This document shows positions 22,188 through 34,629 of a stretch of 64,000 nucleotides of DNA, in pieces (position 1 is the first letter of the stretch; the number at the start of each line of letters is the position of its first letter). A model generated the notes under the pieces. That model was given only the letters and a program-made list of their open reading frames with translations, was not told where the DNA came from and did no database searches. Position numbers and translations under genes: made by a program. This DNA is from Halichondria panicea (lineage: Eukaryota; Porifera; Demospongiae; Suberitida; Halichondriidae). The DNA lies in contig NC_087385.1 in the NCBI RefSeq assembly GCF_963675165.1, positions 1,798,501 through 1,862,500 on the forward strand, given 5' to 3'.

Positions 22188-25100
22188 ATGGCTGACTTAG
22201 CGACTCTCAAGAGACGAAGAGGTACTATAAAGGCTAGCCTTGCTAGGCTCACCACGAAACTAGCTGAACTGGAAGACTCGGATCGGGACGCATCCTTCTC
22301 AACCCATGCCCAACAGTACGTTAAGAAGCTTGAAACACTTGATGCTAGCTTCAAAACTCATCACCTCGCTATTATGGACATTGAAAAGGAAGAGCAACTT
22401 GGCGCAGAGCAAGAAGCTCTTGATCAACACGACGAAGATATCAAGACCCTATCTGTGAGATTGCAAGTGTTATTGTCCTCTACTGCTACTTTGACTGTGA
22501 CACCTCCTGAGACTCGCTACCTCCCAGACCGTGCCGTTCTTGAGCGTCGCTCAGCACAACCGCAAGAAAGGCTCCTAGCCATCAGTGAAGACGTCTCTAG
22601 ACTCTCGGGTGATCCCAGCGAACTCCATCTAGTTTTTCTTCATCAAGAACAACTATCAGACCTCAAGAAGGAACTGTCAGACCTCAGAAACGAAGTACTG
22701 GTAATCACCACAGACACCTCAGATGTACTCTGGGTGGATACACAACGACAAGACAGAAGTATATTTGATGCATCTGTGAAAGTTAAGAAGCTGCTACACA
22801 GCCCACCCTCTGATCCAACTGAAACTCTCACACCAGAACCTCATGGTGTCAAGCTACCTAAGATCGATGTACCCACATTCGACGGCGATATGTTACACTG
22901 GAAAACATTTTGGGAACAATTTGACATAGCGATCGACGGCCGTTCAGACATTTCCAACACGGAAAAACTGGTGTACTTACGTCACTCCCTCAAAGATTGT
23001 ACAGCTAAATCTGTAATAGAAGGATTGTCTCACACTGGTGATCAGTATGCTGAAGCTATTGCCTCCCTGAAGTCTCGCTATGACCGTCCTCGCATCATCC
23101 ACCAAGCCCATGTCAGAAAAATCTATGAAGTGGCTAATCTGAAGGAAGGCTCAGGAGAGGAACTAAGACAGCTGCATGACACTGTACAGCAGCACTTACG
23201 AGCTTTGAAAGCGATGGGTCATGAACCCTCTGGCCCCTTTATCACCTCACTACTTGAGCTGAAGCTGGACAAAGAGACCATGTTCGAATGGCAAAGGGCC
23301 AGTCAAGATTCCTCTGACATACCCCACTACAGCAAGATCCTCAATTTCCTCGACCTGCGTGCTCAAGCCTCAGAAACATGCTCAACTGATGCCAAAAAAC
23401 ATCCTCGTTTTGACCAGAAGAAGTTCAACACAAGGACAGTAACCTCCCATACCTCGAGTGCTACAGACGCAACTCCGAAATGTCCCCACTGCAAAACCCA
23501 AAGGCATCCTGTATATGTCTGTCCTCAATTCAAGTCGCTTCCTCACGACAAGATGCTGGCTGTGGTCCACACAAACAGTCTGTGTCTCAACTGTCTTCGA
23601 CCAGGTCACATTGTAAGAAATTGTGTCAGCAACAACCGTTGTAGAAAGTGCCAGAAATCTCACCACACTCTACTTCACAATGAAGCGAAGACTCCACCTG
23701 ATGAGGAAACTTCTGCATTCGCCGTAGCTCCTATGGTTTCAAGCAATGCCCAGCCTGGCTCCTCAGGGAAAGCCCTTCTGATGACTTGCCAAGTACTACT
23801 TCACTCCCCCGATGGCTCGCAAGTCCATGCCCGTGGTCTTATTGACTCTGGCTCCTCAACTTCATTTATCTCTGAGCGCTTGGCACAATCTCTCTGTCTC
23901 CCTCGATCGACTCAGAATATCAGAATCTCAGGGATCGCTGGCATATCCCATGGCTCTCCTTTACACTCAATCGCAAGTTTCAAAATCTCTCCTGTCCTCT
24001 CACCCAAAGAGCAGCTACAAGTCTCAGCAATCGTTGTGCCACGTGTAACTTGCGATTTACCTATTCAACCTATCCATTTCGACTCAAAATGGAAGCACCT
24101 CTCTAACCTCCAACTCGCAGATCCTGACTTTGGACAACCCAACAAGATCGATATACTTTTGGGAGTAGATGTCTACGCCGATGTAGTACTGCAAGGCCGG
24201 CGGAGTGGACCTGTTGGGACTCCTGTGGCATTCGAGACAAAGTTTGGGTGGGTTCTCGCTGGAAGAGTAAACAAGCTCACGATCCCATCTGAAGTTACAT
24301 CTCATCATGTGACAGCTATTTCAGGAGATGATATCCTACGCAAATTCTGGGAATTAGAAGAAGGTCCTAGGGATTGCTCCAACTTCTCTCCAGAAGAACG
24401 TTTTGTCATTCAGCACTATGCGAACACTCACACCAAAACAAACACTGGTCGGTTTGTAGTTCCCTTGCCAAAGAATCCTCAAGCGAAGCCACTTGGCGAG
24501 TCCAGGTCTTCAGCCATCCGTAGATTTCTCTCATTGGAGCGTTCACTGCACGCAAGAAATCAGTTTCAAGAGTTTGCCTCAGTAATGCAGGAATATGTGG
24601 ATATGAACCATGCTGAGCTGGTCCCAGAAACAAACTTGAAGAAACCTAGTGAGAAGGTATTTTACTTGCCCATGCATGCCGTTCGCAAGGAAGACAGTAC
24701 TACTACCAAGCTCCGAGTTGTATTTGATGCTTCTGCGAAGTCAAGCACTGGCGTCTCACTCAACGACACTCTACTAGTTGGACCGACCGTCCATCCTCCT
24801 CTCATTGATGTGCTACTCCGTTTCCGGACTCACCGTGTTGCCTTGACCACGGATGTTAGTAAAATGTATCGGGCCATTGATCTAACCATGGATGACAGAG
24901 ATATGCACAGATTTGTATGGAGAAACGATCCAAACGACCCCCTTTGTGACTACAGGATGACTCGAGTCACATTTGGTGTTTCAGCCTCCTTTTTTGCAGC
25001 CAACATGTCGGTAAAACAAAATGCCATTGACCACGCGACAAACTACCCACTGGCCGCAAATGCTGTAAACTACTCATTCTACGTCGACGATGGGTTGACT

Positions 25101-27665
25101 GGAGCAGACTCCGTCTCTGAAGCTATAGAGTTACAGCGGCAACTTCAAGACCTTTTTTCCCTGGGAGGGTTCCTCCTTCGGAAGTGGACGTCCAGTGAAC
25201 CATGTGTCATCGAAGACTTGCCCGCTGAATTGAAAGATTCCAAATCTACACAGACTATACCTTCATCTGAAGAATATACCAAAACTCTTGGAATCCAGTG
25301 GAACGCCCACAAAGATCACTTCAAGTTGGCTATTGCTAGTCCACCCCCACTCGAAAGCATAACCAAACGTGGGCTACTCTCTGACGTCGCTAAGACATTT
25401 GATGTCCTAGGATGGTTCTCACCGTCGACTATCAAAGTCAAAATCCTAATGCAACTACTATGGGAGTGTAAGATTGACTGGGATGATCCTGTCCCTTCTG
25501 ACATCCAAGATGCGTGGATCCAATGGAGAAAAGAATTACCACTCCTGTCTCAAAAACACATCCCTCGTTGCTACTTTGACAAGAAATCTCAACCTCACTG
25601 TCTACAGCTACACGGTTTCTCAGATGCTTCGGAAGTCGCATATGCAGCGGTTGTATACCTACGCATTACGGACAAGTCTGAGAATGCTCAAATCTCTTTG
25701 GTAATGTCGAAGACAAAGGTTGCTCCAATCAAGCGGTTGACAATCCCTCGTCTGGAACTATGCGGAGCACAGTTGCTCGCCCAGCTGATACACCACGTCA
25801 GACAAGTGCTCGAAATTCCCCTTTCTCATGTTTTTGCTTGGACAGACAGCACTATTGTCCTCAACTGGCTAGATGGATCCCCCAAAAGATTCAAGACCTA
25901 TGTAGGCAACCGTGTCTCGACCATAGTTGATCTCATTCCACCTGACAAGTGGAGACACGTAGCTGGAACAGAGAACCCTGCTGATTGCGCTTCAAGAGGT
26001 CTCTACCCCTCTGAGCTTCTGAATCACTCTTTATGGTGGGACGGTCCGATCTGGCTCAAGGAATCTTCTAGCAGTTGGCCTGAGAAGTTCCCTCTACCTT
26101 CAAACAAGAAAGAAATTGAAGAAAGTGAAGTGTCGCTATCTGCACTCACCCTAACTCCTACCCCAATCATACCCGTTGACAGATTCTCTGGATATAGCCA
26201 CTTGAAACGCATTACTGCATGGATGATTCGTTTTGTAACAAATTTTCAAACAAAAAATCATGCTGAACGAAGCAAGGGAAATCTCTCAATTAGTGAACTG
26301 CAAGCAGCTGAGAATTACTGGGTTAAGCTCATTCAGACTACTCACTTTGGATCTGATATTGTATCTCTTCAAAGAAAACATGCTCTCTCTGCCTCCAGTC
26401 CACTCTTGCCTCTACAACCATTCATTGATTCTTCAAACCTCCTTCGCGTTGGCGGTAGGAGGCAGCTCTCACAGACGTCCTACCAGTCTCAGCACCAAAC
26501 CATACTGCATGGGAAGCATCTCCTTACTCATATGATTATACGCGATGAGCATCTACGCCTGTTACATGCTGGTCCAACACTTCTCGGAGCTTCTCTATCC
26601 CGGCGCTACCATATAGTTGGTGGACGAAAGTTGATTCGATCCATTGCTCGAAAATGTTTCACCTGCCGTAGATATACAGCAAGACCCAAGCCACAAATGC
26701 TTGGACAACTCCCTGTTGAGAGAATTACACCAGGTTTAGTGTTCGACAACGTTGGTGTGGACTATGCTGGTCCAGTCTTAATCAAGTACGGCTACGTACG
26801 CAAACCAAAGTTGGTGAAGGCTTACATATGCGTGTTTGTCTCCCTCTCAGTGAAAGCAGTCCACCTGGAGTTGGTGACTGACCTAACATCTGAGGCATTC
26901 ATTGCTTGTTTCAAACGCTTCATTGCTCGACATGGCCTCCCCTCACTTGTATGGAGCGACAATGGCACAAACTTTACCGGAGCTGCCAGAGAGATCAAGG
27001 AACTCTACCAATTCCTCCAGACCCAATCCACTCAAGACGAAGTCAACCGCTACCTTTCTGACAAAGGAGTGACATGGAAATTCATCCCTCAGCGCGCACC
27101 TCACTTCGGTGGAATCTGGGAAGCCGCCGTCAAATCAACAAAGACCCACTTAAGACGAGTTTTGGGTGAAGTGAAACTAACTTATGAAGAGCTGTCTACT
27201 CTGTTAGCCCAGATTGAGTCCTGTCTCAAAAGCTGACCTCTTGCTTCCCTCGTGAATGACGATGATGGTATAGAAGCACTCACTCCTGGTCACTTTATTA
27301 TCGGCAAACCTCTCACTGCTCTGCCAGAAACGACCCCCTCAAGCCGATCAATTTCTCTCCTAAAGCGTTGGCAACTTTGCAAATCATTGTTACGGCATTT
27401 TTGGAACCGATGGTCCTCAGAGTATGTTACTCAAATTGGACGATTTACGAAATGGCGTCACCCCACCAGAAACATAGAAACTGGCGATTTGGTTCTCATC
27501 CATGAGAATTCACCCATACCCACTAAATGGCCACTAGCCAGAGTCGTCAAAGTACACCCTGGAAAAGATAATTTGGTACGCGTAGCCACTGTTAGAACTG
27601 CTACCGGAACATATACTCGCCCTGTGACGAAGCTAGCATTGCTTCTACCGAACGATGAACAATGA
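22188..27665 (+). CDS. BEL/Pao gag-pol polyprotein, one in-frame stop
   Basis: One frame runs 22188-27236 (1682 codons) and, after a TGA at 27234-27236, continues in the same frame to 27665. Domains by residue: coiled N-terminus (1-200), DUF1759-type gag core near 225-370 (VPTFDGDMLHWKTFWEQF), CCHC knuckle CLNCLRPGHIVRNC near 465, aspartic protease LIDSGSS near 550, RT with YVDDGL near 964, RNase H with FSDASEVAYAA near 1145, HHCC zinc region near 1453-1495 (CFTCRRY), integrase with VDYAGP near 1523, WSDNGTNF near 1588 and GGIWEA near 1641. The part after the stop (ALTPGHFIIGKPL) is the conserved integrase C-terminus. The stop sits where relatives usually have arginine, consistent with a CGA to TGA change. 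Otherwise the frame is open, so the copy is recently disabled or read through. Confidence 0.92.
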
Positions 27666-27715
27666 CTGATGCACACCATTTAATTTGTAAGACCACTTGG
27701 TCTTGGCCGGCGGTA

Positions 27716-28097
27716 TGTTGGTGCATACATGTTATACCTTATTACGTAATATTTACTACAATTCAAACCATAATTTGCTGCTGTTAAGTTGTACTTTTGG
27801 ACTCTAGTATTTAGCCTCACTATTGTTTAACATTTCCTCTCTTTGTTTATGTGAGCCCCACCCAGGGCCTCCATCACTATACTTTGTGCTCCTGCAGCCA
27901 TTTTGTACTCACTTTGCTCTCTATCTAAGAATTGTTGGCACAGCAATAGTGAAGTCAATTTGCATGAATGCTTGCTATAGTTTAGTTACAGTATTTCAAT
28001 TGCATATAGCGGAATAGAACCTGTTTCTATTTAGATCTAGCCTGTCTAGTATCACTTATCTAACTATTTGTCTATACCGAGAAAGGGCTCAAACAAA
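27716..28097 (+). repeat. 3' LTR
   Basis: Uninterrupted 382-bp LTR beginning TGTTGGTGCATAC and ending GCTCAAACA, followed by the target duplicate AAGAT. It serves as reference for the split 5' LTR. Confidence 0.92.
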
Positions 28098-28194
28098 GAT
28101 AATAATAAGTGGTTGTTGGACAAAAGTATATTATACGTCTCGATCCCTTCACTCAGGGAATTGAGGAGTTAGCCTCCTTCACCGGCCTTCTTTT

Positions 28195-28985
28195 CTCAAT
28201 AATGAAAGTGAAATACCTAAGAGGAACATCAAAAAGCAAGAAGTTCAAGAAGAGAAGACAGGACTGGAATAAACATTATTTTATTATCTGTAATTTTTAT
28301 GATAAAAATAATGGCAGCCATGTTTATCTGTAGATGTACTTCCAAGCGCAAAAGCATGGAGGCCTATGGTAGATCCAGTCAGTGCATACGTCTAGCATAA
28401 ATAGTATACATACCTGAAGTGAGAGAATGGAGAGCTGAGCTGAAGAAAGGAGGTTTTGTGTTGATCGATGTCACAGCCACGCCCACCTCCTCATAAGTTT
28501 TTTTTTTTTTTTTTTTTTTTTTTGCCATGTGCGTTGCTGTGGCAGTCATTTAATAAAGATGGCGGAATTGCGTAGGTAAGAAAAGTGGAGCCTGAGAGGT
28601 CATCTGCCTCTTGGAAGCGAACGCAATTCTAAGAAAAACGCCCATGGTCCGGGTTCTAGTCGACTAGAGGCTGTATCTAGAATCTTCTAAACATGTTTGT
28701 ACAAGGAGGAAATGCTTTCCAAGAATGTTACTAACTTACTTAGTCAGTCAGACAAAATGCAGTGAAATATGAAAATAGTGCAATTCTTCAAATATCAATA
28801 GTAATGCTGAGAATATTCATAGAGTATAATATCACACATTTGGACAGATAAAAGGCTAACTAAGCTATCTATCCAGTCCATTTCTTGATGTGGCCTTTCC
28901 CTGCAGAAATAGAGCAGTCTAAACACGAATCAAAATGTGTGCAATAATTGAAAACACACACTACTGCACTGTCAATCCTATGTAC
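28195..28985. repeat. Duplicated segment, copy A
   Basis: Matches 29530-30330 in order, sharing CAAAAGCATGGAGGCCTATG, AAAGTGGAGCCTGAGAGGTC, GCCCATGGTCCGGGTTCTAG and AAACACACACTACTGCACTG-like text. A T-run (28499-28522) is unique to this copy. No gene is supported. Confidence 0.65.
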
Positions 28986-29486
28986 AATCAAACTAAAAAA
29001 ACATTTGCAATGTGAACGTTGCTAGGATTGCCAGGAAAAGAAAAGCGCGAAAAAGCGAAGAAACAAGAAATTCGGCGAGTGCATAACTCCAATCCGTTAC
29101 AACTTCATTCACATGTACTGTTTCAATTTTTTGTTCGTTTTGTGCTTTTCCTGCCTGGCCAACCCTTCATCATACAATTATAGTGAATTTTTTGCAAGCT
29201 ATATAATGTTTGTGATGTTTTCCCTTACAGTGTTGAGCAAATATGTAAGTGTTGGATGTGTGGGTGGATGATTGTGAATTCAGTTATTCGCGGTTCATTT
29301 TTACCCAACTTGTATTTTGATTCTAAAATCATTATCAACAGTAGGCCACTCGGCTGTACATGTTCATGGCGTTGTAACGGATTGGAGTTATGCACTCGCC
29401 GAATTTCTTGTTTCTTCGCTTTTTCGCGCTTTTCTTTTCCTGGCAATCCTAGCAACGTTCACATTGCAAATGTTTTTTTAGTTTGA
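28986..29486. mobile_element. TIR element with arms of about 115 bp
   Basis: The arm AATCAAACTAAAAAAACATT ... AACTCCAATCCGTTACAAC is mirrored exactly in order at 29368-29488. The interior of about 260 bp is non-coding. It lies between the two duplicated segments (28195-28985 and 29530-30330), and its relative is at 19073-19509. Confidence 0.75.
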
Positions 29487-29529
29487 TTCCCTTTCTTTTT
29501 CAGTACAGCAGTATTTTTATACTCTTCAA

Positions 29530-30330
29530 TAATGAAATGTGAAATGCCTAAGAGGAATGTCAAGAAGCAAGAGAAGTTCAAGAAGAGAAGAGAAGACAGG
29601 CCATGCAGACTGGAATATAATTATGAACACATAATTCTTATTACAGTGTTCATTTATCTATGCATGTTAATTAAATACTAGAGTGTATACTTCAAAGTGC
29701 AAAAGCATGGAGGCCTATGGTAGATATCTAGCCAGTAGCATACCTGAGTTGAGAATGGAGAGAAGTTGGAGAAAAGGACTAGACTAGGGACTGTTTGTGT
29801 ACCGATCGATGTCACAGCCGGTTAACCAGCCACGCCCATCTCATAAGTTGCCATGTGCGTTGCTGTGGCAGTCATTTAAAGATGGCGGTATTGCGTAGGT
29901 AAGAAAAGTGGAGCCTGAGAGGTCATCTGCCTCTTGGAAGCGGACGCAATTCTGAGAAAAACGCCCATGGTCCGGGTTCTAGTAGACTAGAGGCTGTATC
30001 TAGAATCTTCTGAACATGTCGGTACAAGGAGGAAATGCTTTCCAAGAATGTTACTTACTAACTTACTTACTTACTTACTTAGTCAGTCAGACGAAACGCG
30101 GTGAAATATGAAAATAGTGCAATTTTTCAAATATCAATAGTAATGCATGAGAATATTCATTGACTATAATTTCACACATTTAGACAGATAAAAGGCTAAC
30201 TAAGCTATCTGTCAACTCAGTTTCTTGCTGTGGTCCTTCCCTGCAGAAATAGAGCAGTCTAAACACAAGTCAAAATTTGTGCAATAATTGAAAACACACA
30301 CAACTGCACTGTCAATCCTATGTACAACCT
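29530..30330. repeat. Duplicated segment, copy B
   Basis: Partner of 28195-28985, with a few expansions, such as an ACTT-repeat at 30055-30080. Together with the TIR element between them, the pair looks like a tandem segmental duplication. Confidence 0.65.
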
Positions 30331-30571
30331 ACTGGTTGTACTAACCTACTGGTTGTACTAATTATTATAATTATAGATGCACAAAAGTAATGACTGATAT
30401 CAGCCAAGAAGCTAGTAGGTGACTAAGTATTTAGTTATCAAATATATAATTATAGTGGCACCTCCACACAGTACAGGTTGTCGGACACATTGTAAGAATT
30501 AAATTTTACCATCGCTTCAGATGGCACAGTGAGCTTTCTTCATTAAAGGTAGCATCAGCTTTCATTAGGCA

Positions 30572-31203
30572 TTGCTTGTGAGAATGGTAATGGGAATTGC
30601 TTTCTTCACCTGTAGCGAGATTGGATATGATACCAGTACAGTGTACTAATGTCATTACTTCCTGCAGCTTTACGACAGGACTGGCAGATCATTAGAATTT
30701 GCTTGGTTTGACGTTTTGGAGGTTTCTTTGCTGTTACTTACATGTAGATGTTGACATTAAGTCCAGTCCATTGACTATCACTTGCCCACCGGATTGTGAA
30801 ATCAGTGAATGTATTGCCAGTATAATTATATATAGCCACGCATAGGTAAATTGTTTGAGACTGTGGGACTGTAGGACAGTACATGTAAGTACCGTTAGGT
30901 AGGTAGATCTGATGTCTGAACCATGCCAGTCGTACATGGCACACAAGCAGAGAGTGTCACACCGTGTACCAGAGGAACATAAGTTCTGTATAGTGGCAGA
31001 GCACCAGGAGACTTGTCACCAGGAGGTACGTACCTGTTGCTCAGTAGATGTTAGCTTCGTCTTCAGACTTGCTCTGCCCATAGATATGCTCTGCCTAACA
31101 GCTCATTTCTCGTTCTCATTTCTTCATTTCCTCATTTCCTATTTCTTATTTCCTCATTTCCTCATTTCTCATTCCCTGTTTTATAACAACCCCATCAAGA
31201 CAT
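30572..31203. repeat. Dispersed duplication, copy 2 (partner at 17580-18240)
   Basis: Same order of text as 17580-18240, including GTACCAGCTGATAGAGG-like sequence and the TTTCCTCATTTCC tract. Short ORFs in it are repeated in both copies and are not genes. It ends next to ACATACCAGCCACGTGAGCT, also found in the MITEs at 12380 and 13329. Confidence 0.6.
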
Positions 31204-31569
31204 ACCAGCCACGTGAGCTGAATCTACACGGAAGTGATTGTGCGCACGTGCTCCGTTTCCCATCCCTCCCCTTTTTATAGTCTGATATTATCATTCTATG
31301 AAGACAGTCTACTTTATACTATACTAAGAACAGCTACTTTCTGGAAGAAATAGAAGTTGAGGTAGGTACTTAAACACATGCACTATATATTATTGTAATC
31401 ATTATAATTACGTCTAGTCACTGCATACCCGCTTGGTATTGATCTAGCTTGGTACGATCTACTGCATGTGTAAGCATGTTGACATGCTGCACTGACTCTA
31501 TCAATGGCAACTCTACCTATGTTGTATGTATTTTCTATGATTATATATATGGACTCATAATTATTCCAG

Positions 31570-34500
31570 AGAACCTCTCAAACGATTCCTCTACTACTGC
31601 TGGTATGGCACAACAGCCTACCATAGCAAAATCCCCAGAGGTATCAAACGAGGACTCTTCGAGTCTCTCAATTGTCGAGCCTCAGTCCTGCAGTGGACCG
31701 GATACACCTCGAAATCCACCTGTTTTTGATTTTCACTCAGCGACATGTGCATCGAGCATCATGAATGGTACGCGTATACACTGCTGTCTCTGGCTCAATT
31801 CACACACTGTACACCTTCTATACTTGATACTTACATTTCAATTGCATGCATGGGCAATCATTCTCATAATTATACATTTTGCCAGTATATCCGAGTCCAG
31901 TTCTGGTTAGTGTACATATTGAGGGAACTGTGTATAGTCATTTGCGAAGGAAATTATAGTATCACTAAACTGCATTTACATGCATAACTAAGCTTTTGAC
32001 TTCACCTCAGCAATATATCAGTGGGAACTTTGAGAGGTGACATCATTTTATTTTTATTTTCGCGGGTACTGCTATTTCTGGGAATAAGAGTAAAATCACA
32101 AAAATGTGTACTCGCAGATAATTGGAAAATGCAGTAAGTATTGAATGTCACTTGCGAGTAATTAGCTAGTAGAATCGCTATGAATAGCATTAATTTCACA
32201 ACTTGAGCAGAGAATTTGCAAAATGGGCTCAACATGCAGTAAAATCGCGGACAAATCTACCTGTCAGGTTACTATAATTATAGTACATTGTATGCATGCA
32301 TGCATGTGCATGTGTTGGGCTGCATGTGATCATGATTTTCATTATCACTGCAGGAGGCCTGCCATATTTGAATATATTTATAATTATGTGTACATAATTG
32401 GTAGGTGGGATATAAACCAGACTTTGTTATGCTATTCTCAGGTCTGAAGCTTCGGCTCAAAAATTGTACCACCACTCAGCTTGCTTCCTACACATACGCC
32501 TTGTACCCGTTCATGGACAAGTGCGTGGCTGTGGACTGGAAAATCATGGTCACTGATGATGTGCAGAGTCATCACATTCGTTGCCACCAGTTACAGGCTG
32601 GGGACAAGCTCTCAGTGCTATTGTCTAACTTTAAAAAACAACATGCCAAAGCTGTGATCCTCATCAATACACAGGACAACTACTCTATTGTCCCTCAGTT
32701 CCTGGAAGGTGAGTTTGTGAGTGATAAGGTTACAAACAGCACTGCATGTGGTGTTCACTATCGTATTTTCTATGAGCATCATATTGTTATAATTATTCAT
32801 AGGGCTGTAGTAGATTACAGAGCTTTCATTTGTCCTGCTCTAGCCATTGATTCTTAATAGTTAAAGTTGATATTGCTGTACTGTACAGACAAAAGGTGAA
32901 ACTTCATGCTTTAATCTATACAATGAAAAATAATGTTCATTTTACATTCTACAACTCTAGCTATTTCCTGCATTGATATACAGTGGCTTTCCACACATGT
33001 AACCTTTGCAGGCTATACTCCAAGAGCACTGTAACCACAATGTAGTGATTTACCTGCTGTGTTATTTTAGTCCACCCACACCACCTATACACATCACAAA
33101 CTGAATCAACAGTAAAGTAAAATACTGATGCATCTTACACTTGGATACTGCAGACTTTCATACAACTCAAATTTAGGGGGGGGTGTACATTTACTACTCT
33201 ATTGCACAGCATTTGTCACTCCTCCTACTCATTGGCGCTCGAGGTCAACAAGGAAAAATCCAATTTTGAGCAACTTATGCAGTGGTATTATAGTTAAACC
33301 CAGATAAAATGAATGAATATAGTAAATACAGGCCCTCGGCTCCCTATTCCAAAGTTTTAGCTCGTATCAAGCAACAAGTAGTAGAGCTACCATCCTTCAG
33401 TCAGACGAAATATGAGAATAGTTGATCGTATAAGTGGAAAATTTGACGATTATTTGGCGAATGAGCCATAATTATTTTGCGTTTTTTTAACAGCAATGAG
33501 GTTGTGTCCACCAGAAAACTTAAATTTGGCAATCTTTGGTAAAATTTGCCAAATCACCAAATTAAAAAACCCACAAATTTTCTTATATATATACCTTAAT
33601 GTTACTATTATAAACGGGTACTAATTTTAGCGAATTTGTAATCAACGCTAAAGTAAGTACGCTAAAACGCATTAAAAAAATCTTTTTTAGAATGTACGCT
33701 AAGCAAGCTAGCCCTTTTTTCATCTGTATCTGACTCCAAACTTCCTTAAAACTACGTCTTTTGCAAATATTGTGCTAATCAATTTGCCAAATCCGCCAAA
33801 ATTTAGTACCCTAAAAACAGAGAAAAATCTGAGAAGCTAAAATTACTACCCGTGTCTATAATAGTAACATTATATTGCATTTTGCAGGTCATGGCAATTC
33901 CAGTTAATTCTTATGATTGTTTTGTTGGGTTGTTACTTTGACAATCATAACAGAAGCCAACCAAAATACTGATTACCCTATATATATTTACTTCATTGTG
34001 AACTTTGGAGTATAGCTATAATTATATAGCATCTGTACCAGGCCGATTTTTTTTAATAGAACAATACGACCTAGTATTGATTGTATCTGGGCAATTTTCA
34101 CATTCCAAGTGCAGGTTTCTGCCCAGGATGAGTTGAGTGGTGGCTAGACCACAATAGGGGGGTCCGGGAAATTTGAGTGTTTATTTACGCTACATTCAAT
34201 TTCAGCAATTCTAGAGACAAATTACACCAGAACATTTATTGAAATAAAAAATTAACATTGAATCACTAAAAATAGATTGTTAGTCTCTTCTGCATCATGA
34301 TCACTATTATATACAGTAGCTGCTAGCACTAGCACTGGAATCAGTTTCTTGGCATCTCCTCTTAGAAGTGTAGGACTATATACTGTCTATATCTCTAAGT
34401 CTTTGGATGTATATAGTCTAAAAGAGTTCAGAATAGTTTACTAACTTGTACTTGTAATATTCTTGTGGCACTGATTATTGCTGAGTAAGCATGCAGTAGT

Positions 34501-34598
34501 GCTGCCTCAGCACATTAATGCGCGTGCTCAGAACAGCTGCAGCTGCAGCTATAGCTAGCTAGCTTGGGATACGGTAAAGCTGACTGTGTGTGTGTGTG

Positions 34599-34629
<31 letters not shown>

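Larger units (their letters stand above)
19576..28102 (+). mobile_element. BEL/Pao LTR retrotransposon, nearly complete, with target duplication
   Basis: The element has a 5' LTR in two parts (19581-19701 and 21521-21779, split by a later insertion), a primer-binding site, one long gag-pol ORF and a 3' LTR at 27716-28097. LTRs start TG and end CA. The 5-bp duplication AAGAT lies at 19576-19580 and 28098-28102. The rejoined 5' LTR is about 380 bp against 382 bp for the 3' LTR, and the stretches compared by eye are almost identical, so insertion was recent. The domain order (gag, protease, RT, RNase H, integrase in a single frame) is that of BEL/Pao. Confidence 0.92.
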
